This document shows positions 48,210 through 56,972 of a stretch of DNA of 64,000 nucleotides, one piece after another (position 1 is the first letter of the stretch; each line of letters starts with the position of its first letter). A model generated the notes under the pieces. The model saw nothing but the letters and a program-made list of their open reading frames with translations, was not told where the DNA came from and did not search any database. The stretch is from Sediminibacterium soli (GTDB taxonomy: Bacteria > Bacteroidota > Bacteroidia > Chitinophagales > Chitinophagaceae). The position numbers and the translations under genes were made by a program. The stretch is from the NCBI RefSeq assembly GCF_009939225.1, contig NZ_JAACJR010000006.1:124001-188000 (forward strand). The letters are read 5' to 3'.

Positions 48210-49883
48210 ATGACGACAACGACATTTGGAGCGTTAGGGATTGATGAAAGGCTGATCCAGGCAACGGATGAGCTGGGATTTGTGCATCCTACTCCTATCC
48301 AGGAGCAGGCAATACCGGTACTGTTGAGTGGTACAAAGGATTTTATCGGGCTGGCGCAGACAGGTACAGGTAAGACCGCGGCATTTGGTTTGCCGCTGCT
48401 GCATCTGATCGATGCAAAACAGAAACACCCGCAGGCGCTGGTGGTTTGCCCCACCAGGGAACTTTGCCTGCAGATCGTAAAAGAACTCGAACTGTTTAAG
48501 AAATACATGCCAGCTGTATCTGTGGCAGCGGTATACGGCGGCGCTTCTATCGGGTTGCAGATTCGCGACCTGAAAAAAGGAGTGCAGATCGTGGTGGCAA
48601 CACCCGGTCGCCTGATAGACCTGATCGAAAGAAAAGCGATCGATCTTGCCCAGATCAGCTACGTGATCCTTGACGAAGCGGATGAAATGCTGAATATGGG
48701 TTTCCAGGACGATATCGAATTCATCCTGAAGAACACGCCGCAGCGCGACAGCATCTGGCTGTTCAGCGCCACCATGCCGCCGGAGATCCGCAAAGTGAGC
48801 AAGCGTTACATGAATGAGCCGAAAGAAGTGACCGTTGGTAAAGTGAACACCGCCAACAAAAGTATCGATCACCAGTTCTATGTAACCACGGCACAGCACA
48901 GGTACGAAACATTGAAACGCATCATCGATTTCAACCCGGGCATATACGGTATCATCTTTACCCGTACCAAGATCGATGCACAGGAGATATCCGAACGCCT
49001 CACAAGGGAAGGGTACGATATCGATGCACTGCATGGCGACCTTACCCAGGTGCAGCGCGACAAAGTGATGGGACAGTTCCGCGACAAGAGCCTGCAACTG
49101 CTGATCGCAACCGATGTGGCGGCCCGAGGCATCGATGTGCAGGGTATTACCCATGTAATCAACTATGAGCTGCCCGACGATGTGGAAGTGTATACGCACA
49201 GAAGCGGCCGTACCGGTCGCGCAGGTGCACAGGGTATCTGTATCTCTATTGTACATGCCAAGGAAATGTACAAGCTGAAACAGATCGAGCGCGTGAACCA
49301 ATCACAGTTCCACAAACTGGATATACCCAGCGGAAAAGACGTCTGCCGCAAGCAGTTCTTTCATTTCATGGACAAATTACTGTCTGCCGATATCAGCCAT
49401 GGCGACTATGAGACCTATGTGCCGATGCTGGCCGAAAAATTTTCGGAAATCAGCAAGGAAGAAGTGCTCAAGCGCGTGGCGGCTATGGAATTTGACCGTT
49501 TTCTCAAATATTATGAGAATGCGGAAGACCTGAATATCCGTGAGCGCGACCGTTCAAAACGTGACGAAGCGCCAAGAAGAAAGGACGAACAGGGTGGCCG
49601 CGGAGACGGACGCAAACAATTCAGTCGCGGAGGCGGTTACAGTCGCCTGTTCGTGAACCTTGGCACAAAAGATGGTTTTTACAAAGCCAGTTTCCTGCAA
49701 TTCATACTCGATATGAGCGACCTGCGCAAAGAAGTGCTGGGCAAGATCGACATGAAGGACATGAACAGCTGGATCGAGATCGAAAAAGGAGCCGCCCAGC
49801 AGATGATCCGTTCGCTGGATGGCAAGAATTACAAGGGAAGACGTATCCGGATGAACGATGCGGATACGGGCGGAAGACGATGA
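48210..49883 (+). CDS. DEAD-box RNA helicase with DbpA-type RNA-binding tail
   Basis: 557 residues. Helicase motifs in order: Q motif (HPTPIQEQAIP), AQTGTGKT, PTRELCLQ, TPGRLIDL, DEADEMLNMGF, SAT, IIFTRTK, ATDVAARGID, and HRSGRTGRAG. A charged Arg/Gly/Asp-rich segment (about 450-480) precedes a DbpA/CsdA-type RNA-binding domain (YSRLFVNLGTKDGFYKASF ... RRIRMNDAD). It probably helps ribosome assembly or mRNA remodelling. It lies inside the aromatic cluster without an obvious metabolic link, and a putative promoter sits just upstream. Confidence 0.94.
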   Translation: MTTTTFGALGIDERLIQATDELGFVHPTPIQEQAIPVLLSGTKDFIGLAQTGTGKTAAFGLPLLHLIDAKQKHPQALVVCPTRELCLQIVKELELFKKYMPAVSVAAVYGGASIGLQIRDLKKGVQIVVATPGRLIDLIERKAIDLAQISYVILDEADEMLNMGFQDDIEFILKNTPQRDSIWLFSATMPPEIRKVSKRYMNEPKEVTVGKVNTANKSIDHQFYVTTAQHRYETLKRIIDFNPGIYGIIFTRTKIDAQEISERLTREGYDIDALHGDLTQVQRDKVMGQFRDKSLQLLIATDVAARGIDVQGITHVINYELPDDVEVYTHRSGRTGRAGAQGICISIVHAKEMYKLKQIERVNQSQFHKLDIPSGKDVCRKQFFHFMDKLLSADISHGDYETYVPMLAEKFSEISKEEVLKRVAAMEFDRFLKYYENAEDLNIRERDRSKRDEAPRRKDEQGGRGDGRKQFSRGGGYSRLFVNLGTKDGFYKASFLQFILDMSDLRKEVLGKIDMKDMNSWIEIEKGAAQQMIRSLDGKNYKGRRIRMNDADTGGRR

Positions 49884-49889
49884 GGAAAA

Positions 49890-49971
49890 GCTGACTGGTT
49901 GATAGGTTGACAGGCGCACTGCAACTTATGACGGTTACTTTTCAGCTAATCAACTGGTCAACTGATCAACA
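49890..49971. repeat. Intergenic palindrome of the GTTGATCAGTTGACC type
   Basis: Left arm 49890-49914 (GCTGACTGGTTGATAGGTTG) and right arm 49943-49971 (CAGCTAATCAACTGGTCAAC) are imperfect inverted copies between the helicase and DAHP synthase genes. No T-run follows, so strong termination is unlikely. Confidence 0.6.
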
Positions 49972-49977
49972 CTATAT

Positions 49978-51063
49978 ATGGAACAAGCAACAGCACAACT
50001 CTCAGCCATCGATGCCTTATTACAGAAAAGGCCGCTGGTGATCTCCGGCCCCTGCAGCGCGGAGACGGAAGAACAGGTAGTAGAAACGGCCAACCGCCTC
50101 GCCGCAACAGGTAAAGTAGACATACTGCGTGCCGGTATCTGGAAGCCACGTACGCGTCCGGGCAGTTTTGAAGGCATAGGCACCAAGGGGCTGCCCTGGC
50201 TGCAGCGCGCCAGAAAAGAGTCTGGGCTGCCGGTAGCCATCGAAGTGGCAACGGGTAAACAGGTGGAAGATGCCCTGCATTTTGATGTGGATATACTCTG
50301 GATCGGTGCACGCACCACGGTAAACCCCTTCAGCGTGCAGGAAGTGGCCGACGCATTGCGCGGCGTCGACATTCCCGTACTCATCAAAAATCCGATCAAC
50401 CCCGATCTTGAATTATGGGTTGGCGCAGTGGAGCGCGTGGCCAAGGCAGGTATTAAAAATATCGGGCTGATACATCGTGGATTCAGCTCCTACGGCAATA
50501 CAGAATACCGCAATGCACCGATGTGGCACCTGGCCATCGAGATGAAACGCCGCAATCCGGGCATGCTCCTGATCAATGACCCCTCGCATATCAGCGGACG
50601 CAGGGACATACTGCTGGACGTAGCGCAGAAAGCGATCGACCTCGATTTCGACGGACTGATCATTGAGAGCCATATCGACCCCGATAATGCATGGAGCGAT
50701 GCCAAACAGCAGATCACACCCGAGAAATTGGGCGAAATGATCGGAAGCATCATCTGGCGTAAAGAAGACATCAATTCGGAGGAACTGCATGCGGCCATGG
50801 AAAAAATGCGGGCACAGATCAACCAGCTGGATGATGAACTGCTGCAGTTACTGGGTCAGCGTATGAAAGTGGCAGATAAGATCGGCCAGTACAAAAAGGA
50901 CAACAACATTACCATCCTCCAGACAAACCGCTGGAACGCCATACTGGAAAGAGCGTATGCAAAAGGAGAGCAGGCGGGACTGAGCAAAGAATTCATCACC
51001 AAGTATTTTGACGCGGTGCATATGGAAAGTATCAATCACCAGAACAAGATCATGAATTCCTGA
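49978..51063 (+). CDS. aroF: Bifunctional DAHP synthase / chorismate mutase
   Basis: 361 residues. Residues 1-265 form a type Ib (KDPG aldolase-like) 3-deoxy-7-phosphoheptulonate synthase: GPCSAETEEQV, GIWKPRTRPGSFEG, WIGARTTVNPF, LIKNPINPDLELW, GLIHRGFSSYG, NDPSHISGRRD and HIDPDNAWSDAKQQ. The last about 90 residues are an AroQ-type chorismate mutase (MRAQINQLDDELLQLLGQRM, KVADKIGQYKKDNN). It joins the first step of the shikimate pathway with the step that sends chorismate to Phe/Tyr; the mutase part often serves as the feedback sensor. 21 bases before aroB. Confidence 0.95.
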   Translation: MEQATAQLSAIDALLQKRPLVISGPCSAETEEQVVETANRLAATGKVDILRAGIWKPRTRPGSFEGIGTKGLPWLQRARKESGLPVAIEVATGKQVEDALHFDVDILWIGARTTVNPFSVQEVADALRGVDIPVLIKNPINPDLELWVGAVERVAKAGIKNIGLIHRGFSSYGNTEYRNAPMWHLAIEMKRRNPGMLLINDPSHISGRRDILLDVAQKAIDLDFDGLIIESHIDPDNAWSDAKQQITPEKLGEMIGSIIWRKEDINSEELHAAMEKMRAQINQLDDELLQLLGQRMKVADKIGQYKKDNNITILQTNRWNAILERAYAKGEQAGLSKEFITKYFDAVHMESINHQNKIMNS

Positions 51064-51084
51064 TCCGGATCGCTGACAGTCTGC

Positions 51085-52116
51085 ATGAAAAAACAATTTC
51101 AATTCTCGACGGCCAAGGTTGATTATTATTTCGATACCGGGTTTTCCTACCTGGAAAAACTGGTATCGAAAGACCAGGCCGTGATACTCACAGACACCCA
51201 CGTGTTTGCCGCGCACAAAAAGTTGTTCAAAAACTGGCGCACCATTGTGATCGAGGCCGGCGAACAACATAAAAACCAGGCAACGGCAGACTCGGTGATC
51301 GAACAGCTGATCGCATGGGAGGCCGACCGGAAAACAACACTGATAGGCGTTGGCGGCGGCGTGGTAACGGATATGGCAGGATATGTTGCGGGTATTTATA
51401 TGCGTGGTATACCCTGCGGTTTTGTACCCACCTCCCTGCTGGCCATGGTGGATGCCTCCATCGGCGGCAAGAACGGGATCGATGTGGGTGTATATAAGAA
51501 TATGGTGGGACTGATCAGGCAGCCCCGGTTTCTGCTGTTTGACACAGGATTGCTGCGCACACTGCCCCTTGCTGAATGGCAGAACGGCTTTGCCGAGATC
51601 ATCAAACACGCCTGTATCAGGGATGCAGCCATGTTCCGGTTGTTGGAGTCACATAAAGTTTCCGATTTCAGGAAAGACACGAAACTGCTGAATGCAATCG
51701 TAAAACGCAACGTGCTGATCAAGACAAAAGTGGTGGCAAACGACGAGTTTGAGCAGGGCGAACGCAAACTGCTCAATTTCGGACATACGCTGGGGCATGC
51801 CATCGAGAACATGTACCAGCTGAGCCATGGGCAGGCCATCAGTGTCGGCATGACCTATGCGGCAGTGTTATCGCAGCAGCTTACGGGGTTTAAACAGGCG
51901 CCGGAAGTAACAGCCTTGCTTGGCAGGTATGGGTTGCCCACACAGTATGATTTTGACCGTGCAAAAGCATTTGCCATCCTGAAACAGGATAAGAAAAAGA
52001 ACAGGGACAGCATTCACTATATATTGCTGGAAAAGATCGGTAAGGGCACCATGCAGCTGTTGCCGTTTACCGGACTTGAAACATTATTGGCCAAAGACAA
52101 GACTGACGGAAAATGA
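51085..52116 (+). CDS. aroB: 3-dehydroquinate synthase
   Basis: 343 residues with the AroB pattern: NAD-binding GVGGGVVTDMAGYVAG, PTSLLAMVDASIGGKNGID, GFAEIIKHACI and NFGHTLGHAIENMYQLSHGQAI (zinc His residues). It cyclises DAHP to 3-dehydroquinate. A Lys/Asp-rich C-terminal part (ILKQDKKKNRDSIHYILLE) is normal. The stop overlaps the aroA start by four bases (ATGA), so aroB and aroA are translationally coupled. Confidence 0.96.
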   Translation: MKKQFQFSTAKVDYYFDTGFSYLEKLVSKDQAVILTDTHVFAAHKKLFKNWRTIVIEAGEQHKNQATADSVIEQLIAWEADRKTTLIGVGGGVVTDMAGYVAGIYMRGIPCGFVPTSLLAMVDASIGGKNGIDVGVYKNMVGLIRQPRFLLFDTGLLRTLPLAEWQNGFAEIIKHACIRDAAMFRLLESHKVSDFRKDTKLLNAIVKRNVLIKTKVVANDEFEQGERKLLNFGHTLGHAIENMYQLSHGQAISVGMTYAAVLSQQLTGFKQAPEVTALLGRYGLPTQYDFDRAKAFAILKQDKKKNRDSIHYILLEKIGKGTMQLLPFTGLETLLAKDKTDGK

Positions 52117-53381
52117 TAGCCAGAGTACAACCTTCGCAACTCCAGGGAACCATCACCGCCGCGGCGGGTAAAAGCAGCATGCAGCGTGCATGCGCGGCGG
52201 GCTTACTGACAAAAGGAAATACCACGCTTCTGAACCCGGGCAAGAGCAACGACGATCTGGCCGCCATCGATGTCATCCGGAAACTGGGCGCATCCGTTCA
52301 ATACGATGCGGAAGGAAACCTGCTGATCCGTTCCGAGGGAGTCAGGCCGTTAGACAACGAAGTGAACTGTGGCGAGAGCGGCCTTGGTATCCGTATGTTC
52401 ACACCCATCGCCGCTTTGAGCGATCAGCCGATCACCCTGAATGGATCGGGCAGCCTGCTCACAAGACCTATGGATTTCTTTGACGGGATATTACCACAGG
52501 TAGGCGTGAAAGTGAATTCCAATAACGGCAAACTGCCCTTGCAGATACAGGGGCCTTTACAGCCTGCCGATATAACCGTGGATGGATCGCTGAGTTCGCA
52601 GTTCCTCACCGGATTGCTCATGGCCTATGGCGCTGCAGGCGCAAAGAACATGACCATCCATGTGACTGACCTGAAAAGCAAACCGTATATCGATCTCACC
52701 CTTCAGGTAATGAAACATTTTGGGTGGGAAGTGACCCACGACAATTACCGGTCGTTTTCGTTTTCAGGCACCACCCCGGCTTTACCGGACACCAGCTACG
52801 CCGTGGAGGGCGACTGGAGCGGTGCGGCTTTTCTGCTGGTGGCAGGCGCCATCGCGGGACCGATCACGGTCAAAGGACTGAATCTGCAGTCCACCCAGGC
52901 CGACAGGGCGGTGCTGCAGGCATTGATCGACTGCGGATGCAGTATCTCTATCCAGGACGAACAGATACATATCGGCCCGATGCCGCTCAAAGCCTTTCAT
53001 TTTAATGCAAATGATTGTCCCGATCTGTTCCCGCCGCTGGTGGCCCTGGCTGCCTACTGTGAGGGAACCACAACGATAGAAGGCGTAAACCGCCTCACCC
53101 ATAAAGAAAGCAACCGGGCATTGACCCTGCAGGAAGAATTTGGTAAATTGGGCATCGCGGTTACGTTGCAGGACGACCTGATGCTGATCAAAGGAGGCAC
53201 CGGTGTAAAAGCCGCAGCCACCCATTCACACCACGATCACCGAATCGCCATGGCCTGCGCCGTGGCAGCATTGAGAGCAGACGGAGAAATTAGCATAGAC
53301 CAGGCCGAGGCGATCAATAAATCCTACCCGGATTTTTACGATCACCTGGCGCATCTGGGAGCAGGTGTGAGAACGGAATAG
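52113..53381 (+). CDS. aroA: 3-phosphoshikimate 1-carboxyvinyltransferase (EPSP synthase)
   Basis: 422 residues. It joins shikimate-3-phosphate with phosphoenolpyruvate. GTITAAAGKSSMQRACAAGLL replaces the more common PG-DKS opening (here AAGKSSMQR), ESGLGIRMFTPIAAL matches the LGNAGTA-type loop, and SSQFLTGLLMA and DHRIAMACAVAALRA are conserved. The altered loop (GESGLGIR instead of GNAGTAMR) points to the more divergent EPSP synthase class seen in Bacteroidota. Coupled to aroB; aroC follows after 115 bases of palindromic repeat. Confidence 0.94.
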   Translation: MIARVQPSQLQGTITAAAGKSSMQRACAAGLLTKGNTTLLNPGKSNDDLAAIDVIRKLGASVQYDAEGNLLIRSEGVRPLDNEVNCGESGLGIRMFTPIAALSDQPITLNGSGSLLTRPMDFFDGILPQVGVKVNSNNGKLPLQIQGPLQPADITVDGSLSSQFLTGLLMAYGAAGAKNMTIHVTDLKSKPYIDLTLQVMKHFGWEVTHDNYRSFSFSGTTPALPDTSYAVEGDWSGAAFLLVAGAIAGPITVKGLNLQSTQADRAVLQALIDCGCSISIQDEQIHIGPMPLKAFHFNANDCPDLFPPLVALAAYCEGTTTIEGVNRLTHKESNRALTLQEEFGKLGIAVTLQDDLMLIKGGTGVKAAATHSHHDHRIAMACAVAALRADGEISIDQAEAINKSYPDFYDHLAHLGAGVRTE

Positions 53382-53488
53382 TTGAATGGCGGAATGATTA
53401 TCTTGTTAAATGGCTGTTTCAACCATTTAACCATGTAACCATGTAACCATTCAAACAGTCAACCCACCCACTCCCTTAACCATTCAAC
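53381..53488. repeat. Intergenic palindrome of the AACCATTTAACCATG type
   Basis: GTTGAATGG (53381) and GTTAAATGG (53405-53413) on the left pair with CCATTTAAC (53423-53431) and TTAACCATTCAAC (53476-53488) on the right; ACCATGTAACCATGTAACCAT lies between. It sits inside the aromatic operon, between aroA and aroC. The same word is the inner part of the element at 42497-42587. Confidence 0.7.
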
Positions 53489-53496
53489 CCCGCCCC

Positions 53497-54492
53497 ATGA
53501 ACAGTTTTGGCCGCTTATTCCGCATCCACATTTTTGGCGAATCGCATGGAGAATGCGTAGGACTGACCATCGACGGCTGCCCGGCAGGGTTACCGCTTGC
53601 CGTGGAAGATTTCCTGGAAGATATTGAACGCAGAAAAGGCGGTATGCAGAAAGGCACCACACCGCGTAAGGAAGACGACCTGCCGCTGTTCAAGACCGGT
53701 ATGTTTAACGGACGCACCACCGGCGCCCCGCTTACCATCCTGTTCGAAAACAAGAATACCCGCAGCGGCGATTATGAAAAACAACGCGCGGTGCCCAGGC
53801 CCGGTCATGCTGATTTTACCGCACATGCCAAATACGGCGGTTTTGAGGATTTCCGCGGAGGAGGACATTTCAGCGGCCGCTTAACGGTTTGCCTGGTGGC
53901 CGCCGGGGTCATCGCCAAGAAACTGCTGAAAGAGATCAGCATACGGTCAACCATACTCGAGATAGGCGGCGAAACGGATCTCGACAAAGGCCTCGAAAAA
54001 GCCATCGCGGCCAAAGACAGTATCGGCGGTATTGTGGAATGCAGGGTAAACGGGCTGCCGGTTGGACTGGGAGAACATTTTTTCGACTCGGCAGAATCCC
54101 TGCTGGCGCATATGGCCTTTTCCATCCCCGCCGTAAAAGGGGTGGAGTTCGGCGCCGGTTTTGCGGCAGCCAGGATGTTTGGTTCGGAACACAACGATGC
54201 CATCGAGGATGCCACGGGAAAAACCCGTACCAACCATGCAGGCGGCATCGTTGGCGGTATCACCAACGGCAACGAACTGGTGTACCGGGTGGTGATAAAA
54301 CCCACTTCTTCCACACCCAAGGAGCAACAAACCTGGAATTGGGAGACAAACGAGATAGACAGTTTTTCGGTGAAAGGCCGTCACGACCTGTGTATCGCGC
54401 TCAGGGTGCCGGTGGTGCTGGAGGCCGCCACTGCCATTGTACTGGCCGACCTGATGCTGCTGGCACAAAACAATAAACCGGTTTGGTCATGA
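53497..54492 (+). CDS. aroC: Chorismate synthase
   Basis: 331 residues with the three FMN/substrate signatures: GESHGECVGLTIDGCPAG, RPGHADFTAHAKYGGFEDFRGGGHFSGR (read in parts) and the C-terminal KGRHDLCIALRVPVVLEAATA. The catalytic His residues in ESHGE and RHDLC are present. It is slightly shorter than E. coli AroC (361). It converts EPSP to chorismate with reduced FMN. The stop overlaps the next gene start by four bases (ATGA). Confidence 0.97.
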   Translation: MNSFGRLFRIHIFGESHGECVGLTIDGCPAGLPLAVEDFLEDIERRKGGMQKGTTPRKEDDLPLFKTGMFNGRTTGAPLTILFENKNTRSGDYEKQRAVPRPGHADFTAHAKYGGFEDFRGGGHFSGRLTVCLVAAGVIAKKLLKEISIRSTILEIGGETDLDKGLEKAIAAKDSIGGIVECRVNGLPVGLGEHFFDSAESLLAHMAFSIPAVKGVEFGAGFAAARMFGSEHNDAIEDATGKTRTNHAGGIVGGITNGNELVYRVVIKPTSSTPKEQQTWNWETNEIDSFSVKGRHDLCIALRVPVVLEAATAIVLADLMLLAQNNKPVWS

Positions 54493-54797
54493 ATCATCCC
54501 CGCTATATCTACCACATCACCACCGCCGAAAAATGGACGGCCGCCCAACTGACCGGACAGTACGAAGCCGATTCCCTGCAAACGGAAGGCTTTATCCATT
54601 GCAGCACCGAAGAACAGCTGGCGGGGGTATTGCAACGGTATTACCAGGGAAAGAAAGGCCTGCTGCAGCTGCAGATAGACAGCCGGCTGTTGGTATCTGA
54701 GCTGCGGTACGAGCTGTCACCATCCATCGGCCAGGAGTTTCCGCATATTTATGGGTCGTTGAATATCAGCGCAATTGTGTCAGTAACGCAAATTTAA
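54489..54797 (+). CDS. DUF952 family protein
   Basis: 102 residues starting at the ATG (54489) that overlaps the aroC stop. YIYHITTAEKWTAAQLTGQYE, SLQTEGFIHCSTEEQLAGVLQRYYQG and GQEFPHIYGSLN are the DUF952 pattern, an ADP-ribosyltransferase-like fold of unknown activity. The His-Tyr-type residues (H in YHIT, HC in FIHCST) thought to line the active cleft are kept. Translational coupling to aroC suggests co-expression only; a role in aromatic synthesis is not implied. Confidence 0.88.
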   Translation: MNHPRYIYHITTAEKWTAAQLTGQYEADSLQTEGFIHCSTEEQLAGVLQRYYQGKKGLLQLQIDSRLLVSELRYELSPSIGQEFPHIYGSLNISAIVSVTQI

Positions 54798-54802
54798 TTA
54801 TC

Positions 54803-55102
54803 ATGCACCAGTTCCTTGTTAACGCATCCATCCAGGTATTGCCGGTTGTTCAGGACAGGCATCCGTATGAGTGGGTGGATGAGGCCATCGACATCATCAA
54901 ACAATCCGGTATCAGGTACGAGGTTGGTCCGTTTGCCACGGTGATCGAAGGCCGGTACCAGGCCGTGATGCAGGTGATCGACCAGGTCAACGAATACCTC
55001 TACAGCCGGAACTGCGGGGAATGGATCACCAGCGTACAGATCCAGGTGCGCAGCGAAGGCGATATCACCGGCGAAGAAAAAACAGCCAAGTTCACTCAAT
55101 AA
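54803..55102 (+). CDS. Thiamine-binding (MTH1187/YkoF-like) protein
   Basis: 99 residues with the thiamine-binding family pattern (formerly DUF77): NASIQVLPVVQDRHPYEWVDEAIDIIKQSG, YEVGPFATVIEGRY and VQIQVRSEGDI. Members form tetramers of ferredoxin-like folds and some bind thiamine or hydroxymethylpyrimidine. It follows the DUF952 gene after 5 bases and ends the operon. Function in the cell is uncertain. Confidence 0.87.
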   Translation: MHQFLVNASIQVLPVVQDRHPYEWVDEAIDIIKQSGIRYEVGPFATVIEGRYQAVMQVIDQVNEYLYSRNCGEWITSVQIQVRSEGDITGEEKTAKFTQ

Positions 55103-55449
55103 AACCGGCGTCCCCAATACCGGTACCCCGCTATACGGGCATATTTTGTTCCGCCCCGATAGTGGTGTGGATAAACCCGTCCCTGGCCACCCGGATCCGT
55201 ATGGTATATTTTTTCTTCCTGATTGATTTTCAGTAACATATCGATCTTACCGGATAATCCGGTGAAAGATACAAATGCGGTATCGCTGCTGGTGCTGAAC
55301 GGAAAATAGCCGGCCAGTGCATGCTGCATCAGTTTTCTAGTGGAACCAGGTGCGCCGGCAGCTGAGCGCCTGCCGTTTGTCGTAATCCCATGAAAATCGT
55401 GCAGCAGCAGGTGCGATACCGCCCGCCACCAATCCGGAAGTTCTCTCAA
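55103..55449 (-). pseudogene. Possible decayed coding remnant; otherwise empty stretch
   Basis: An open frame of 117 codons on the minus strand has no ATG and an odd composition. Neighbouring minus-strand frames contain protein-like pieces that line up in order (WDYDKRQALSCRRTWFH; then FPFSTSSDTAFVSFTGLSGK; then KKYTIRIRVARDGFIHTTIG), as if one gene had taken two frameshifts. No family is recognised. The following 200 bases (55450-55648) are AT-rich and hold the promoter region of the RlpA gene. Confidence 0.25.
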
Positions 55450-55648
55450 TAGTTTTAATTATTCATTTATAATCAATTAATTAAAAAGTTTATCGATAAT
55501 TTATATTGAAATATTTATTTGGTTTTGGCATAATCTTTGACCTTTCCGGGGCGGTTCAAAAAATAACCTGGGAACCACTGTTTTCCGCAAGGGATTGGTT
55601 ATTTTACCGGTTCGGAAACAGGGTGGAAAGTCAAATTACGGATTCATT

Positions 55649-56887
55649 ATGAACTATTTCCTTAACCTGATCATATCGTTGACGCTGTGTTTACCCCTGC
55701 TGGCGCAGCGGGATTCGATCCCGGCAAAAACGCCGGCAGCCGATACCACCAAGCCGGCCTTCACCAAAACGGGCAGGCCGCTTACCGGCCGGATAGCGGT
55801 CTACGAAGCCGATCTTGACGGTGTAAGGACGGCTTCGGGTGAGGTATTCCAGCACGTAAGGCTCACCATTGCCAATAACGCCTTTCCACTGAACAGCTGG
55901 GTGTTGCTGACCAATCCCGGCAGCGGGCGCACGATCATTGCCCGGATCAATGACCGGCTACCCAAAAAGCAGGGCTCCAAAGCGGTTATTGCCAATGTTA
56001 CCAGGGCTATCGTGGATACCCTGGCTATGATATCAGCTGATTTTACTAACATAAAAATAGAGTCAATTCTTCCAATTGACTCATTATCATTTCATAAATA
56101 TTATTTTGACTCAGCCAGGCTGGCCCTGGCCGGGGTCAGGGCATTCCGTGCGGCGGGTAAGGCGGTGAACGGCATCGCGAGTTTTTACAGCGCCAACCTG
56201 GACGGCACACTCACTTCCACCGGCGAGCGGTACCGGAACCACAAGATGACCGCGGCAAGCAATCATTTTAAACTGAACACCTGGGTGCAGGTTACCAATA
56301 CCCGGAATAACCGGTCGGTGATCGTCCGGATCAACGACCGGATGCATCCCCGCATGAAGCGCAAAGGGCGGGTGGTGGATATGAGCGTGGAAGCGGCCCG
56401 GCAGCTCGACTATATCGAAGACGGGCTTACCAAAGTGATCGTTCAGCCGATTGAATTCTTCCTTGCCCCGCCAACGCAGCGCGGCGACAGCATTGTGATC
56501 AACCTGGATTCCCTGCGCATCAAAGACTCACTGCATACGGCCGATTCCATGGGCCGGGCGGTGCCGCCGGCCGCGGGTCTGCGTACGGGCACGGCCAGTT
56601 TTTACAGCGCCAAGTTCGACGGGCGTAAAACATCCACAGGCGAAGTATTCCGCAACAACGGCATGACGGCTGCCAGCAACGATTTTGACCTGCGCACCTG
56701 GGTAAGGGTTACCAACCTGAACAACAACCGCTCGGTGGTGGTTAAGATCAACGACCGGATGCATAAGAAGATGCAGCAAAAAGGAAGGGTGGTGGATCTA
56801 AGCAGGAACGCCGCCCGGCAATTGGGCTTCCTGAACGCCGGACTGGCAAAAGTGAAAGTGGAGATCGTAGAGGAGGATGCGCTTTGA
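55649..56887 (+). CDS. RlpA-type septal ring protein with three tandem double-psi barrels
   Basis: 412 residues from the ATG at 55649, with a signal peptide (MNYFLNLIISLTLCLPLLAQ). Three RlpA-like double-psi beta-barrel units follow at about 45-135, 168-270 and 310-410. Units 2 and 3 keep the full signature G.ASFYS..(L/F)DG..TSTGE..RN..MTAASN.F.L.TWV.VTN..NNRSV(I/V)V(R/K)INDRMH; unit 1 is diverged (AVYEADLDG, IIARINDRLPKKQ). RlpA proteins bind or cut denuded peptidoglycan glycans at the septum; no SPOR domain is present here. Triplication is unusual: most members have one barrel. Confidence 0.88.
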   Translation: MNYFLNLIISLTLCLPLLAQRDSIPAKTPAADTTKPAFTKTGRPLTGRIAVYEADLDGVRTASGEVFQHVRLTIANNAFPLNSWVLLTNPGSGRTIIARINDRLPKKQGSKAVIANVTRAIVDTLAMISADFTNIKIESILPIDSLSFHKYYFDSARLALAGVRAFRAAGKAVNGIASFYSANLDGTLTSTGERYRNHKMTAASNHFKLNTWVQVTNTRNNRSVIVRINDRMHPRMKRKGRVVDMSVEAARQLDYIEDGLTKVIVQPIEFFLAPPTQRGDSIVINLDSLRIKDSLHTADSMGRAVPPAAGLRTGTASFYSAKFDGRKTSTGEVFRNNGMTAASNDFDLRTWVRVTNLNNNRSVVVKINDRMHKKMQQKGRVVDLSRNAARQLGFLNAGLAKVKVEIVEEDAL

Positions 56888-56941
56888 TAAATTGGGTATA
56901 AGTATCACAAATTCTTTATTTTTTTAGTGCATAGCTCCGTG

Positions 56942-56949
56942 TATTTTTG
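56942..56949 (+). promoter_or_regulatory. -7 promoter box of the OmpA-family gene
   Basis: TATTTTTG (TAnnTTTG), 23 bases before the ATG at 56973. Confidence 0.55.
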
Positions 56950-56972
56950 TTCTCACTACTAAAAAACTGTTT

